A stretch of 64,000 nucleotides of DNA from Clostridium sp. CAG:302 (GCA_000431795.1 FR887373.1:118530-182529); one strand, 5' to 3'; positions 26,247 through 34,631 are shown, counted from the stretch's first letter. The notes: generated from the letters alone by a model not told the origin. Numbers and translations: made by a program.

Positions 26247-26333
26247 GCTTATATATGATAGATTTTATTTTAAGACTTAGAATAAGGCTTAAAATGACAG
26301 TGAGAGACTTACGTAGTAAGGCTCAAACTGAAT
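26247..26333 (+). repeat. Dispersed double-hairpin element, copy C
   Basis: The AT block GCTTATATATGATAG is followed by hairpin 1, ATTTTAAG/CTTAAAAT around AAGAC...GGCTT with inner stem CTTA/TAAG. Hairpin 2 pairs CAGT/ACTG, GAG/CTC and CTTAC/GTAAG, separated by GA/AA and A/G mismatches. The outer AAG/CTT here in place of GAG/CTC is a compensatory change. Confidence 0.68.
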
Positions 26334-26386
26334 ATAAAGAATAAAATATATTGTTAGTACATAGAATTATGTGGAGGAATAATTCT

Positions 26387-27307
26387 ATGAAGAAAAAGAT
26401 TAAGGTAGGTATACCTAGAGCATTTTTGTATTATAGATATTATATACTATGGAAGAATTTTTTTGAGATGATAGGATGTAATATAGTACTTAGTCCTAAT
26501 ACTGATAGTGACATTGTTAAAGTAGGAAATAGTTTATCAGTAGATGAATCTTGTCTTCCTAGCAAAATATATTTAGGTCATATTAGTTATTTGAGTGATA
26601 AGTGTGATTATATATTAGTACCTAGAATATATAGTTATGGTAGAAAGAAAAGAGTATGTGTTAAGTTTAATGGTATTTATGATGTTGTTAATAATTTATT
26701 TTCTAATATTAAGATATTAGACTATAATATAGATAATTTAAAATTTAGGTATGAATTATTTGGCTTTGTTAAAATGGGGCTAAGATTAAATAAAAATATA
26801 TTTAGAATTATTTATGCTTATATTGTTGGTAGTATAAGACAATATAAATATAATAAAACTCTTATATTAAAACAAAATAAGATAATGAGAAGCAATAGAT
26901 TAAAAATACTTATTGTATCTCATCCTTATATTGTTTATGATAAGTATTTATCTAGTAATATTATTAATTATTTAAAAGATGAAGATATTGATTTATTATA
27001 TTCTGATAGAATGAATAGAAAAGAAGCTATTTATTATGCTGAAGAAGAATCTAATACTTTATATTTTTTATATTCTAAAGAGAATATTGGTAGTGCTTTT
27101 TATTATAAAGATGTAGTAGATGGTATTATATTTTTATCAGCATTTCCATGTGGTACAGATAGTTTAGTTAATGAACTGGCTATTAGAAAACTTAAGAATA
27201 TACCATGTATTAATATTATATTAGATGATAGTACTTCTACTTCGGGATTATATACTAGATTAGAGAGTTTTGTTGATATTATAAAGGTAAGGCATGATAA
27301 TGGGTAA
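26387..27307 (+). CDS. Acyl-CoA dehydratase activase-related protein (DUF2229 type)
   Basis: 306 aa. KVGIPRAFLYYRYYILWKNF, VDESCLPSKIYLGH, DYILVPRIYS and the C-terminal AFPCGTDSLVNELA match the DUF2229-type region of 2-hydroxyacyl-CoA dehydratase activators. Conserved-looking Cys56 and the Cys of AFPCGTD could ligate an iron-sulfur cluster. These small stand-alone versions are of unknown function. GGAGG lies about 10 bases before the ATG at 26387. It overlaps the next gene, its probable partner. No ATPase activase gene is present nearby. Confidence 0.8.
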   Translation: MKKKIKVGIPRAFLYYRYYILWKNFFEMIGCNIVLSPNTDSDIVKVGNSLSVDESCLPSKIYLGHISYLSDKCDYILVPRIYSYGRKKRVCVKFNGIYDVVNNLFSNIKILDYNIDNLKFRYELFGFVKMGLRLNKNIFRIIYAYIVGSIRQYKYNKTLILKQNKIMRSNRLKILIVSHPYIVYDKYLSSNIINYLKDEDIDLLYSDRMNRKEAIYYAEEESNTLYFLYSKENIGSAFYYKDVVDGIIFLSAFPCGTDSLVNELAIRKLKNIPCINIILDDSTSTSGLYTRLESFVDIIKVRHDNG

Positions 27308-28355
27308 GGTTATATCATTCCCACATTTGGGTAATTATTATATAGTATTTAATTATTTTCTTAGTAGAGCATTAAAATGTACGGTAATTATTCCTCCTAA
27401 AAGTACTAGAAAGACTATAGAACTTGGTAGTAAATATTCTCCTGATTTTGTATGTGTACCTTTTAAATATAATTTAGGTAACTATATTGAAGCACTTGAT
27501 ATGGGAGCTAATGTTCTTGTTCAGGGTGGTGGTGGTTGTAGATATGGTTATTATGGTGAGTTACAAGAAAAGATACTTAGAGATTTAGGTTATGATTTTG
27601 AGTTTTATAATTTAATTTATGATAATCATATTTCTCTTAAAAAAGGGTATAAGTTTTGTAAAAAGATGAATAGAAAGTGTAATATATTTAGTCTTATGTA
27701 TTATCTTATTAATAGTTTATTTATGATTATATTTATTGATAAGATAGAAAGATATATTAGAATTAATATGGGATTTGAATTGATAAAAGGAGAGTTTGAA
27801 AGAGTAGAAAAGGAATATTTAGATAGTTTTAAAAATAATGGAATTATTAAGAATATTATTATGTATTTTAGATATAGAAGAAAATTTAGAAATATTAAGA
27901 TTAATAAACCTAGTAAACCTCTTAGAGTTAGAATAGTAGGAGAACTATTTTCTCTTATTGATTCTAATACTTCATTTAATATTGAAAGAAAATTAATTAA
28001 GATGGGAGTAGAAGTATATAGGGATACTGATCTTACTTATTTGCTTATTACAAAGAGATTTATTCTTAATAGAATGATTAGAAAGGGCAAGAAATATCTT
28101 AAATATCATTTAGGGGCTGATGGAACTGCAAGTATTGTTAGAAGTATTAATTCTACTTATATGGATGGTATCTTACATTTAAAGAGTTTTGGTTGTACTC
28201 CCGAAATATCGGCAATGAGTATTTTACCTAAAATAGCTAATGAATACAAAATACCTATATTATATTTTAGTTTTGATTCTGAAGATAATGAAGTGGGAGT
28301 GGATACAAGATTAGAGGCTTTTTATGATATGATTAAAAGAAGAAATAATGGTTAG
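27300..28355 (+). CDS. 2-hydroxyacyl-CoA dehydratase/activase-related protein
   Basis: 351 aa. KVISFPHLGNYY, FVCVPFKYNLGNYIEA, NVLVQGGGGCRYGYYGELQ and HLKSFGCTPEISAM place it in the same superfamily as the preceding protein and the HgdB-like dehydratase subunits. Cys52, Cys80 and the Cys of FGCTPE are candidates for iron-sulfur ligation. ATG 27300 lies 8 bases after AAGGTAAGG; an ATG at 27294 is the alternative. It overlaps the upstream gene by 8 bases, so the two probably form a complex. The terminator overlaps its 3' end. Confidence 0.8.
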   Translation: MGKVISFPHLGNYYIVFNYFLSRALKCTVIIPPKSTRKTIELGSKYSPDFVCVPFKYNLGNYIEALDMGANVLVQGGGGCRYGYYGELQEKILRDLGYDFEFYNLIYDNHISLKKGYKFCKKMNRKCNIFSLMYYLINSLFMIIFIDKIERYIRINMGFELIKGEFERVEKEYLDSFKNNGIIKNIIMYFRYRRKFRNIKINKPSKPLRVRIVGELFSLIDSNTSFNIERKLIKMGVEVYRDTDLTYLLITKRFILNRMIRKGKKYLKYHLGADGTASIVRSINSTYMDGILHLKSFGCTPEISAMSILPKIANEYKIPILYFSFDSEDNEVGVDTRLEAFYDMIKRRNNG

Positions 28356-28368
28356 TTTCTTCTTTTTT
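28335..28368 (+). terminator. Intrinsic terminator overlapping the end of the dehydratase-related gene
   Basis: Stem AAAAGAAGAAA/TTTCTTCTTTT with extra T residues. Confidence 0.82.
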
Positions 28369-28390
28369 AATATAATTTTCATAAAATTAT

Positions 28391-28418
28391 TTGTATCTTA
28401 AAAAATATATGGTATAAT
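28391..28418 (+). promoter_or_regulatory. Promoter of the tandem membrane protein operon
   Basis: TTGTAT, 16-base spacer, TATAAT. Confidence 0.65.
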
Positions 28419-28442
28419 GATATTGAATAAGAAGGTGTTTAT

Positions 28443-29108
28443 ATGAGTATAGTGATATTTCTTTTACTTATATGTATTTGCTTGGGACTAATATATATAG
28501 TACATAGATATTTTGATAAGCATGAATTTTATATACTAGCTATTATTTATTCTGTTTTATCTTTTATTATGTCTTTTAAATTAGTTAATATATTTGGAAT
28601 TGATATTAATCTTGGTATTATATTTTCTTCAGGATTACTTGTCATACTTTATTACTTTGTTAATAGATATGGTAAGGGTGAAGATAAGAAGTTAATTACT
28701 ACGATTGGTGTTAGTACTATTTTGCTTGGTATTATACTTCTACTTAATACTTTTATTGTTCCTTCACTTGGGGATAAGAATTCTATTATATATCAAGAAT
28801 TAATACTTAATAATTTGCCTATTCTTATATTATATCCTATTTCTTTAATTGGTACATTACTTTTTAGTAGTTATACTTTTAATGAACTTAAGAAAGAAAA
28901 TGGTAAGAGACTTATTAAGACTATACTTACAGTAGTTGGTATTTTATTTGCTGATGTATTTGTATTTATATATTTTAGTTATGCCTTTATTATTAGATTT
29001 GATACTTCGATGATGATTACTTTGAGTAATTATTTAGTTAAGTCTATTGTAACTGTAATATATTTACTTGTTGTCAATAAGATGTTTGAAGTAAAGAAGG
29101 TGAAATAA
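28443..29108 (+). CDS. Six-helix membrane protein, VUT/YhhQ-like (first of a tandem pair)
   Basis: 221 aa with about six or seven membrane helices. FKLVNIFGIDINLGIIF and the polar YYFVNRYGKGEDKKLI between helices resemble the VUT/YhhQ (queuosine-precursor transporter-like) fold in order and spacing, but the usual DxxTExYG signature is degenerate, so transport is only inferred. It is 21-24% alike by eye to the next gene, suggesting an old duplication. AAGGTG lies before the ATG, and its stop overlaps the next start. Confidence 0.65.
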   Translation: MSIVIFLLLICICLGLIYIVHRYFDKHEFYILAIIYSVLSFIMSFKLVNIFGIDINLGIIFSSGLLVILYYFVNRYGKGEDKKLITTIGVSTILLGIILLLNTFIVPSLGDKNSIIYQELILNNLPILILYPISLIGTLLFSSYTFNELKKENGKRLIKTILTVVGILFADVFVFIYFSYAFIIRFDTSMMITLSNYLVKSIVTVIYLLVVNKMFEVKKVK

Positions 29109-29782
29109 TGAATTATATTGTTTTAATTACTGAGATACTTCTTACTTTCTTTTTGATATTTTTAGCATATAAAATGGGTAAGAAAGATGGTTTATATTTG
29201 GGTATAGGGTTATTTAGTTCTATTTTGTGTGTAATGTTATTTAAGATGATTAATATGTTTGATTTTGATGTTAATATGGGCATTCCTTTTATAGTGGGAA
29301 TATTACTTCTTAATAATATTATTATTCATAGATATGGATTTGATGAAACAACAAGAATACTTCGTACTTTTGGTATAGCGTATATTCTTACTTATATGGT
29401 TATTATGATTACTACTTTAACTATTGGTAGTAAATATAATTTGGCTAGTAATGATAGTTATAATCTATTATTTGGATATGATTTATCTAATATTAGATAT
29501 TTTGTTGGTGGTCTTCTGTCAATTGGTATGATTATCTGGATGGGCAGTAATGTTTATGATAATATTAGAAAAAATAAAAATAATATTATATTTAATAATG
29601 TAGGTTCAATATTAGTAGTTTTATTTATTGAAAGTATTATTTTTGTTAGTATAGCACATATTGGTAATTATACAGTAGTAGAACTATTTGGTATGATTGT
29701 TATTAGATATTTAATAGAGGTTGTAATTGGTTTATTAGGATTAATACCAGTATATTTGATTGTTAAAAGAAAAGATAAGTAG
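29108..29782 (+). CDS. Six-helix membrane protein, VUT/YhhQ-like (second of a tandem pair)
   Basis: 224 aa with about six membrane helices. It aligns with the preceding protein along its length: LFKMINMFDFDVNMGIPFI matches FKLVNIFGIDINLGIIF, and HRYGFDETTRIL matches NRYGKGEDKKLI. The pair may form a heterodimeric transporter or a membrane sensor. It is followed after 11 bases by the S24-type regulator, so the three form one transcription unit. Confidence 0.65.
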   Translation: MNYIVLITEILLTFFLIFLAYKMGKKDGLYLGIGLFSSILCVMLFKMINMFDFDVNMGIPFIVGILLLNNIIIHRYGFDETTRILRTFGIAYILTYMVIMITTLTIGSKYNLASNDSYNLLFGYDLSNIRYFVGGLLSIGMIIWMGSNVYDNIRKNKNNIIFNNVGSILVVLFIESIIFVSIAHIGNYTVVELFGMIVIRYLIEVVIGLLGLIPVYLIVKRKDK

Positions 29783-29793
29783 GTGAATGTAAT

Positions 29794-30459
29794 ATGAGAA
29801 CGAGAAAACAGGAATTAGTAAGCGATGATTTAAAGCCTTTTGTATGTGGAATTATTAAAGATTATAGAGAAAAGTATAATTATTCTTTGGAAGATTTAGC
29901 TAGAGCATTAAATTATAAGAAGAATAGGCAAACATTACATAAGTATGAGACTGGTACTCTTAATATTCCTTATGAAATATTTTTTGATATAGCTGAGATA
30001 TTTAATATTAGTTCAGATGTTATTAAAGATATTCCTATGACTAGGGAAGAAGAAGAATTATTTGAGAAGAAACTTATTAAGAATTATGTTAATACTTTTA
30101 ATGGTAATAAAAATGTTACTTCAAGAGGAGAAAAGATTGTTAATACTTATAAGAATGCTTCATATGAACCTGTTAGTAAACAATGTGCTTTATCTATTAA
30201 ACTTACTGATGATTCAATGGCTCCAATATATTTAAAAGGAGATAGAATATTCTTTAGAAAAAAAGATAGTTATAATAATGGTGATGATATTGTTATAGCG
30301 ATTAAGGGTAATACTTTATCTGTTAGAAGATTATATAAGAGCAATAAGGCTATTATTCTTCAGGCAATGAATCCTAAGTATCAAACTATTGTAGTTAATG
30401 TCTTTTCCGAAGATATGATACTTGGTAAAGTTGAAACTATGAGTAGGGACGTAAGATAG
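29794..30459 (+). CDS. XRE-family HTH regulator with S24/LexA-like C-terminal domain
   Basis: 221 aa. The N-terminal helix-turn-helix (about 18-75: YSLEDLARALNYKKNRQTLHKYETG) is followed by a linker and an S24-peptidase-like domain (about 125-220). The catalytic-type Ser141 is in DDSMAP, but the position of the catalytic Lys in LexA/CI proteins (VKR) is Arg178 here (SVRRL), so self-cleavage is doubtful. It probably regulates the membrane protein genes upstream or unlinked stress genes. Confidence 0.85.
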   Translation: MRTRKQELVSDDLKPFVCGIIKDYREKYNYSLEDLARALNYKKNRQTLHKYETGTLNIPYEIFFDIAEIFNISSDVIKDIPMTREEEELFEKKLIKNYVNTFNGNKNVTSRGEKIVNTYKNASYEPVSKQCALSIKLTDDSMAPIYLKGDRIFFRKKDSYNNGDDIVIAIKGNTLSVRRLYKSNKAIILQAMNPKYQTIVVNVFSEDMILGKVETMSRDVR

Positions 30460-30493
30460 CGATGTTTTACTTTTATAAAAAATAAAGAAATAT

Positions 30494-30526
30494 AAAAAAG
30501 ACTTCATTACGAAGCCTTTTATTTTT
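30494..30526. terminator. Bidirectional terminator between the S24 regulator and hup
   Basis: Stem AAAAGACTTC/GAAGCCTTTT (one mismatch), with T-runs on both strands. Confidence 0.78.
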
Positions 30527-30534
30527 GACTCAAA

Positions 30535-30807
30535 TTAGTTTAAAGCATCTTTTAGCTTGCTTCCAGCTTTGAATCCTGGAACAACTCTAGCAGCAATTTT
30601 AACTGTTTCACCAGTTTGTGGGTTTCTTCCTTCTCTTGCAGCTCTTTTTTTAGCAGTGAAAGTTCCGAATCCTACGAATGTTACTTTTCCTTCTTTTTTA
30701 AGTCCTTCAGTAATTCCTTCAATCATTGCTTCTAATGCTCTTCCAGCATCTGCTTTTGTTAAATCAGCTTTTTCAGCTATAAATTCTACTAATTCTGCTT
30801 TTGTCAT
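30535..30807 (-). CDS. hup: HU-family DNA-binding protein
   Basis: 90 aa, standard length. MTKAELVEFIAEKADLTKAD, the dimer core VGFGTFTAKKRAAR, and the DNA-binding arm GRNPQTGETVKI. HU bends and compacts DNA. GGAGG lies 8 bases before the ATG at 30807; the longer in-frame start at 30840 lies upstream of that site. Confidence 0.97.
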   Translation of the reverse strand: MTKAELVEFIAEKADLTKADAGRALEAMIEGITEGLKKEGKVTFVGFGTFTAKKRAAREGRNPQTGETVKIAARVVPGFKAGSKLKDALN

Positions 30808-30858
30808 TTTTATTACCTCCATTTTGTACAATGTAAACATACTATGTTTACTACATTA

Positions 30859-30887
30859 AAGATATCATATAATTGCAATAAAATCAA
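30859..30887 (-). promoter_or_regulatory. Promoter of hup
   Basis: Minus strand: TTGATT, 17-base spacer, TATCTT. Confidence 0.6.
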
Positions 30888-31000
30888 GGGTTTTTAGTAA
30901 ATTAAAAAATATTTTAGTAAAATTAACTAAATGTATACAAATATGTAAAGAATGATTTGGTATAGTTTACAATTGTATTGTTAATAATAATAATATATTA

Positions 31001-31029
31001 TTGTCAGTTTGTTTTTGTTATGCTATAAT
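31001..31029 (+). promoter_or_regulatory. Promoter of the AI-2E family transporter gene
   Basis: TTGTCA, 17-base spacer, TATAAT (with TG two bases before the -10). Confidence 0.78.
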
Positions 31030-31052
31030 AATAGTGATTTAGGAGGGATAAT

Positions 31053-32198
31053 ATGAAATTTAAAACAAGAAAAGATATTTTATTTATTATTTCTTATGTT
31101 GCTATTATTATTTTTGCACTTGTTAATTTTGATAAAATAATTAATGTATTAGGATATGTAATTAATGTATTATCACCATTTATTATAGGGGCACTTTTAG
31201 CATTTGTATTGAATGTGTTAATTAAGTTTATTGAAACAAAAATATTTGGTAAAATTAAAGAGGGTAAAGTATGGAAAAAAATTAAGAGGCCACTTAGTAT
31301 TACTATTAGTTTAATACTTGTAGGACTTATTATTTATTTTGTTATGAATTTACTTATTCCACAGCTTAGAAATTCAGTTTCTTTGTTCTCTGAAACTTTA
31401 CCTGAATATAAGGAAGATGTTATTGATATACTTGGAAAATTTGATGTTGGAGAAAAGACTATTAATAAAGTTAGTGAATATTTGGATAATTTTACTAAGG
31501 TTATTACTGATTATATAAAGGGTAATTCTAAAGATGTTTTATCTATTACTACTGAAGTTGCTACTTCAATTATTAGTATTGTTAGTAAGGGTATTATTTC
31601 TCTTGTGTTTGCCATATATATTATTGCTCAGAAGGAAACTTTGAAGAGACAAGTGGATAAACTTATGAAAGCTTATTTGAAACCTAGAGTTAGTGATAAG
31701 ATTGCTGATATAGCCACTATGTCTAATAAAACTTTTTCTAACTTTGTTACTGGGCAATGTTTAGAGGCTATTATATTTGGCGCTTTATGTTTTATTGGTA
31801 TGCTTGTTCTTAGACTTCCTTATGCTTCTACAATATCTGTTGTAATTGGATTTACTGCTTTAATACCGGTATTTGGTTCGATTATTGGTACTACTCTTGG
31901 AGCATTCTTAATTCTTATGATTAGTCCAGTTAAGGCTATCATATTTGTAGTATTTATAATTGTTTTACAACAGTTAGAGGGTAATCTTATTTATCCTAAA
32001 GTAGTTGGTAAATCTATTGGTCTTCCTGGAATGTGGGTACTATTTTCTGTAACTATTGGTGCAAGTGTTGCAGGAATATGGGGAATGCTTGTGGCTACGC
32101 CTTTGTTCTCAGTATTATATTCTATATTTTCTAAGATAATCAATGATAGAATTAATAAGAATAAAGTGGCTATTAAAGTAGATGAAAAAAAGGCTTAA
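31053..32198 (+). CDS. AI-2E family transporter (PerM/YdbI-type)
   Basis: 381 aa. Helices near 8-28, 32-58 and 78-100 are followed by an amphipathic extracytoplasmic segment (100-165) and further helices to the C-terminus. Family-typical stretches are LPYASTISVVIGFTALIPVFGSIIG and EGNLIYPKVVGKSIGLPGMW. Members of this family (PF01594) export small molecules or ions; the substrate here is unknown. AGGAGGG lies 6-7 bases before the ATG. Confidence 0.9.
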   Translation: MKFKTRKDILFIISYVAIIIFALVNFDKIINVLGYVINVLSPFIIGALLAFVLNVLIKFIETKIFGKIKEGKVWKKIKRPLSITISLILVGLIIYFVMNLLIPQLRNSVSLFSETLPEYKEDVIDILGKFDVGEKTINKVSEYLDNFTKVITDYIKGNSKDVLSITTEVATSIISIVSKGIISLVFAIYIIAQKETLKRQVDKLMKAYLKPRVSDKIADIATMSNKTFSNFVTGQCLEAIIFGALCFIGMLVLRLPYASTISVVIGFTALIPVFGSIIGTTLGAFLILMISPVKAIIFVVFIIVLQQLEGNLIYPKVVGKSIGLPGMWVLFSVTIGASVAGIWGMLVATPLFSVLYSIFSKIINDRINKNKVAIKVDEKKA

Positions 32199-32217
32199 TC
32201 GTGTATTAAGTCTTTTT
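32186..32217. terminator. Bidirectional terminator between the transporter and spoIVA
   Basis: Stem AAAAAGGCTTAAT/ATTAAGTCTTTTT, loop CGTG, overlapping both stop codons. Confidence 0.85.
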
Positions 32218-33685
32218 ATATTACTATGGCTATCATATTAGATGAACCTTTATTTATTATTTTTGTTAGTGTTTGGCATAATTTAAATCTTATATTATCT
32301 GGCATCATTGATAGTTTAGCTTGGATACCTTCTTGTACTATAACATCTAGGCTTCTACCAAATATTTCACTTTTCCAAATACCGCTTTCGTTTTCATTTT
32401 TGGTTAAGTAGTTTATTAATTCTTTACTCTGTAATTCACTTCCAATGATAGGTTCGAATGTACTTTCAACATCTACTTTTATCATGTGTATTGATGAAGC
32501 TTTAGCTTTAAGTTTTATACCATATCTTGAACCTTGTTTTATTATTTCTGGTGGATCTAGTTTCATATCTTCAAGAGTAGGAGAAGCAATACCATATCCT
32601 GTTTGCTTAACCATTTTTAGAGCACTCTTTATTTGGTCATATTCTCTTTTGGCAACATTTAATTCTTGGAATAATGAAAGTAAGTCTGCTTTGGTACCAA
32701 CAGTAACTCCTATGGTATCTTTTAGTACTTGGCTGTATAATCCTGCGGGGGCTTCTAGATTTATAGTAACTTCACCTGTCGCTGGATCTACTTCAGATAT
32801 ATATGATTTTGAAATGTATTCTGATTCAGTAAAGTTATTATTTATTTTATCTATGTCTTTTAGTTTATTTACTTCAGTTATGGCTTCTTTTATTTTGGTT
32901 ATATATTCTGCTTTTATATAGTTATCTGGATTTAGGACCGCTATCCATTCGGGCATATTTACTTTTATCTGTTCTATAGGAAATTCATATAGAGCTTCTT
33001 TTAAAATACCATACATATCTTTTTCTTGCATAGATTCGATGTTTATTGGTAATACTGGTACTTTGTATTCTTCTTTCATTTTAGCTGCGAGTCTTTCAGT
33101 ATCAGGAAGCATTGGATGAGTGGAATTTAATAATACTATATATGGTTTACCTATGGAAGTTAATTCTTCAATTACTGTTTTTTCAGCTTCTAGATATTCA
33201 CTTCTTGGTATTTCTCCAATAGAACCATCAGTAGTTACAACTATTCCAATGGTGGAATGATCTTTAATTACTTTTTCTGTTCCTATTTCTGCAGCTTCTA
33301 CAAATGGAATTGGTTCTTGATACCATGGTGTCATAACTAGTCTTGGACCATTATCATCCTCATAACCTTTGGCTGCTGGAATTACATATCCTACGCAATC
33401 TATCATTCTTATATTAGCAGAAAAATCCTCTATTTGAATTTTAGTTGCCGTAGCTGGAACGAATTTTGGTTCAGTAGTCATTATTGTTTTACCTGCTGCT
33501 GCCTGTGGTAGTTCATCTAAACATCTCTTTCTTTCATATTCATCTTGAATATTTGGAATTATTAAGTTTTCCATAAACTTTCTAATAAAAGTTGATTTTC
33601 CTGTACGAACTGCTCCAACAACTCCTAGATATATGTCTCCTCCAGATCTTTGGCCAATACTTTTTATAACTTCTATTTTTTCCAT
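32216..33685 (-). CDS. spoIVA: Stage IV sporulation protein A (coat-basement ATPase)
   Basis: 489 aa, the standard length. The N-terminal GTPase-like ATPase domain has Walker A LGVVGAVRTGKSTFIRKF, the family-specific LPQAAAGKTIMTTEPKFVPA, and DCVGYVIPAAKGYED. The C-terminal domain ends ...TLTKIINKGSSNMIAIVI. SpoIVA polymerises on the forespore outer membrane and anchors the spore coat; it is close to diagnostic of endospore formation. GAGGT lies before the ATG. A sigma-E-like promoter lies upstream. Confidence 0.97.
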   Translation of the reverse strand: MEKIEVIKSIGQRSGGDIYLGVVGAVRTGKSTFIRKFMENLIIPNIQDEYERKRCLDELPQAAAGKTIMTTEPKFVPATATKIQIEDFSANIRMIDCVGYVIPAAKGYEDDNGPRLVMTPWYQEPIPFVEAAEIGTEKVIKDHSTIGIVVTTDGSIGEIPRSEYLEAEKTVIEELTSIGKPYIVLLNSTHPMLPDTERLAAKMKEEYKVPVLPINIESMQEKDMYGILKEALYEFPIEQIKVNMPEWIAVLNPDNYIKAEYITKIKEAITEVNKLKDIDKINNNFTESEYISKSYISEVDPATGEVTINLEAPAGLYSQVLKDTIGVTVGTKADLLSLFQELNVAKREYDQIKSALKMVKQTGYGIASPTLEDMKLDPPEIIKQGSRYGIKLKAKASSIHMIKVDVESTFEPIIGSELQSKELINYLTKNENESGIWKSEIFGRSLDVIVQEGIQAKLSMMPDNIRFKLCQTLTKIINKGSSNMIAIVI

Positions 33686-33714
33686 TTACATACCTCTTTT
33701 CTTTTTATCACTAA

Positions 33715-33743
33715 ATATTATGTCTAATAAAATGAAATATAAC
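33715..33743 (-). promoter_or_regulatory. Sigma-E-like sporulation promoter of spoIVA
   Basis: Minus strand: GTTATATT, 13-base spacer, CATAATAT, about 30 bases before the ATG. It matches the sigma-E consensus, and spoIVA is sigma-E controlled in B. subtilis. Confidence 0.6.
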
Positions 33744-33744
33744 T

Positions 33745-33772
33745 AAAAAAAAGAAAGTTAGTGCTTTCTTTT
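33745..33772 (-). terminator. Terminator of the GATase gene
   Basis: Minus strand: GAAAG/CTTTC stem extended by A-T pairs, then eight T. Confidence 0.7.
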
Positions 33773-34384
33773 GTATACTTCTTTTAAGAAGTAATTATAT
33801 AGCGCTTCAGTATTATCTAAATCTTCAGGATGAAATTGAACTCCAAGTAGAAAATGGCTTTCATCTATGTATTCAATACTTTCAATTATGTTATCTTGTG
33901 AAACTGCTGATACGATGAATGGTTTTTTTACTTTATTTATGGCATAGAGATGTCTAGTATTTACTTCTAATGTTGGACCAAATAATTTATACATTATAGT
34001 GTCTTCTTTGATGTTTATGATATGTTTTTTATCTTTATTATAATGATTATTTATTTTTATTAAGTCATCTTCGCTATTACTATTATTACTATATAAACCA
34101 AGTATTTGATGACCCATACATATCCCTAGTATTGGTATGTTATGATGAAAACAATAGTCCACTATTTGAAAATGATATGAATAGATATCACTACCACCTT
34201 GTATTATGATTCCATCACATAAATTTAATACTTCGGTATCGATAGGACTATTATCGTAGTTAAGTATGGCTATGTAGTTGCATTTGTTGTGGATATATTT
34301 TAAATTATTTTTTGTTACTACTTGTAAATTAACATTATTTAATACTTCATCTCTTGCTACTATACCTATGGTTACATTATTCAT
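33758..34384 (-). CDS. Class I glutamine amidotransferase-like hydrolase (peptidase C26)
   Basis: 208 aa. The nucleophile elbow GICMGHQILG holds the catalytic Cys, and QFHPED supplies the His-Glu pair; an IIQGGSDIY oxyanion-type loop precedes. The fold is that of gamma-glutamyl-gamma-aminobutyrate hydrolase (PuuD-like, peptidase C26), which cleaves gamma-glutamyl bonds. The exact substrate is unknown. Its ATG overlaps the spoVIF stop, so the two are cotranscribed and it may serve spore metabolism. Confidence 0.85.
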   Translation of the reverse strand: MNNVTIGIVARDEVLNNVNLQVVTKNNLKYIHNKCNYIAILNYDNSPIDTEVLNLCDGIIIQGGSDIYSYHFQIVDYCFHHNIPILGICMGHQILGLYSNNSNSEDDLIKINNHYNKDKKHIINIKEDTIMYKLFGPTLEVNTRHLYAINKVKKPFIVSAVSQDNIIESIEYIDESHFLLGVQFHPEDLDNTEALYNYFLKEVYKRKH

Positions 34385-34626
34385 TAAATCATTTTATCTA
34401 AGTTATTTGGTACTTTGTCATTAAGTATTGTTTCAATTATTTTTTGTTCTTTTTCCTTAGATACCTCTCTTCCTGTCATTTTGGATAAATCTCCAATTAC
34501 CTCACGTAATACTTTCTCATCTTTCATATTACTTTTTTGTAATTTGTCCGCTAGGTCAAGAATAGTATTTTTATCGACGTTAGTTTTCTTTTCAATTCGT
34601 TTAAAAAAATTATCAGAAAAATTCAT
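34384..34626 (-). CDS. spoVIF: Stage VI sporulation protein F
   Basis: 80 aa, helical. NFFKRIEKKTNVDKNTILDLA, MKDEKVLREVIGDLSKMTGREV and SKEKEQKIIETIL match the SpoVIF (YjcC) family, needed late for proper spore coat assembly. The AGGAGG site lies within the 3' arm of a terminator-like hairpin (34632-34664). The GATase gene overlaps its stop. Confidence 0.9.
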   Translation of the reverse strand: MNFSDNFFKRIEKKTNVDKNTILDLADKLQKSNMKDEKVLREVIGDLSKMTGREVSKEKEQKIIETILNDKVPNNLDKMI

Positions 34627-34631
34627 TAAAA

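Noticed and set aside
26162..26344. A 60-codon open reading frame across the intergenic repeats after rpoE
   Set aside because: It is built from the two arms of the hairpin elements, has no ribosome binding site and no protein-like composition.
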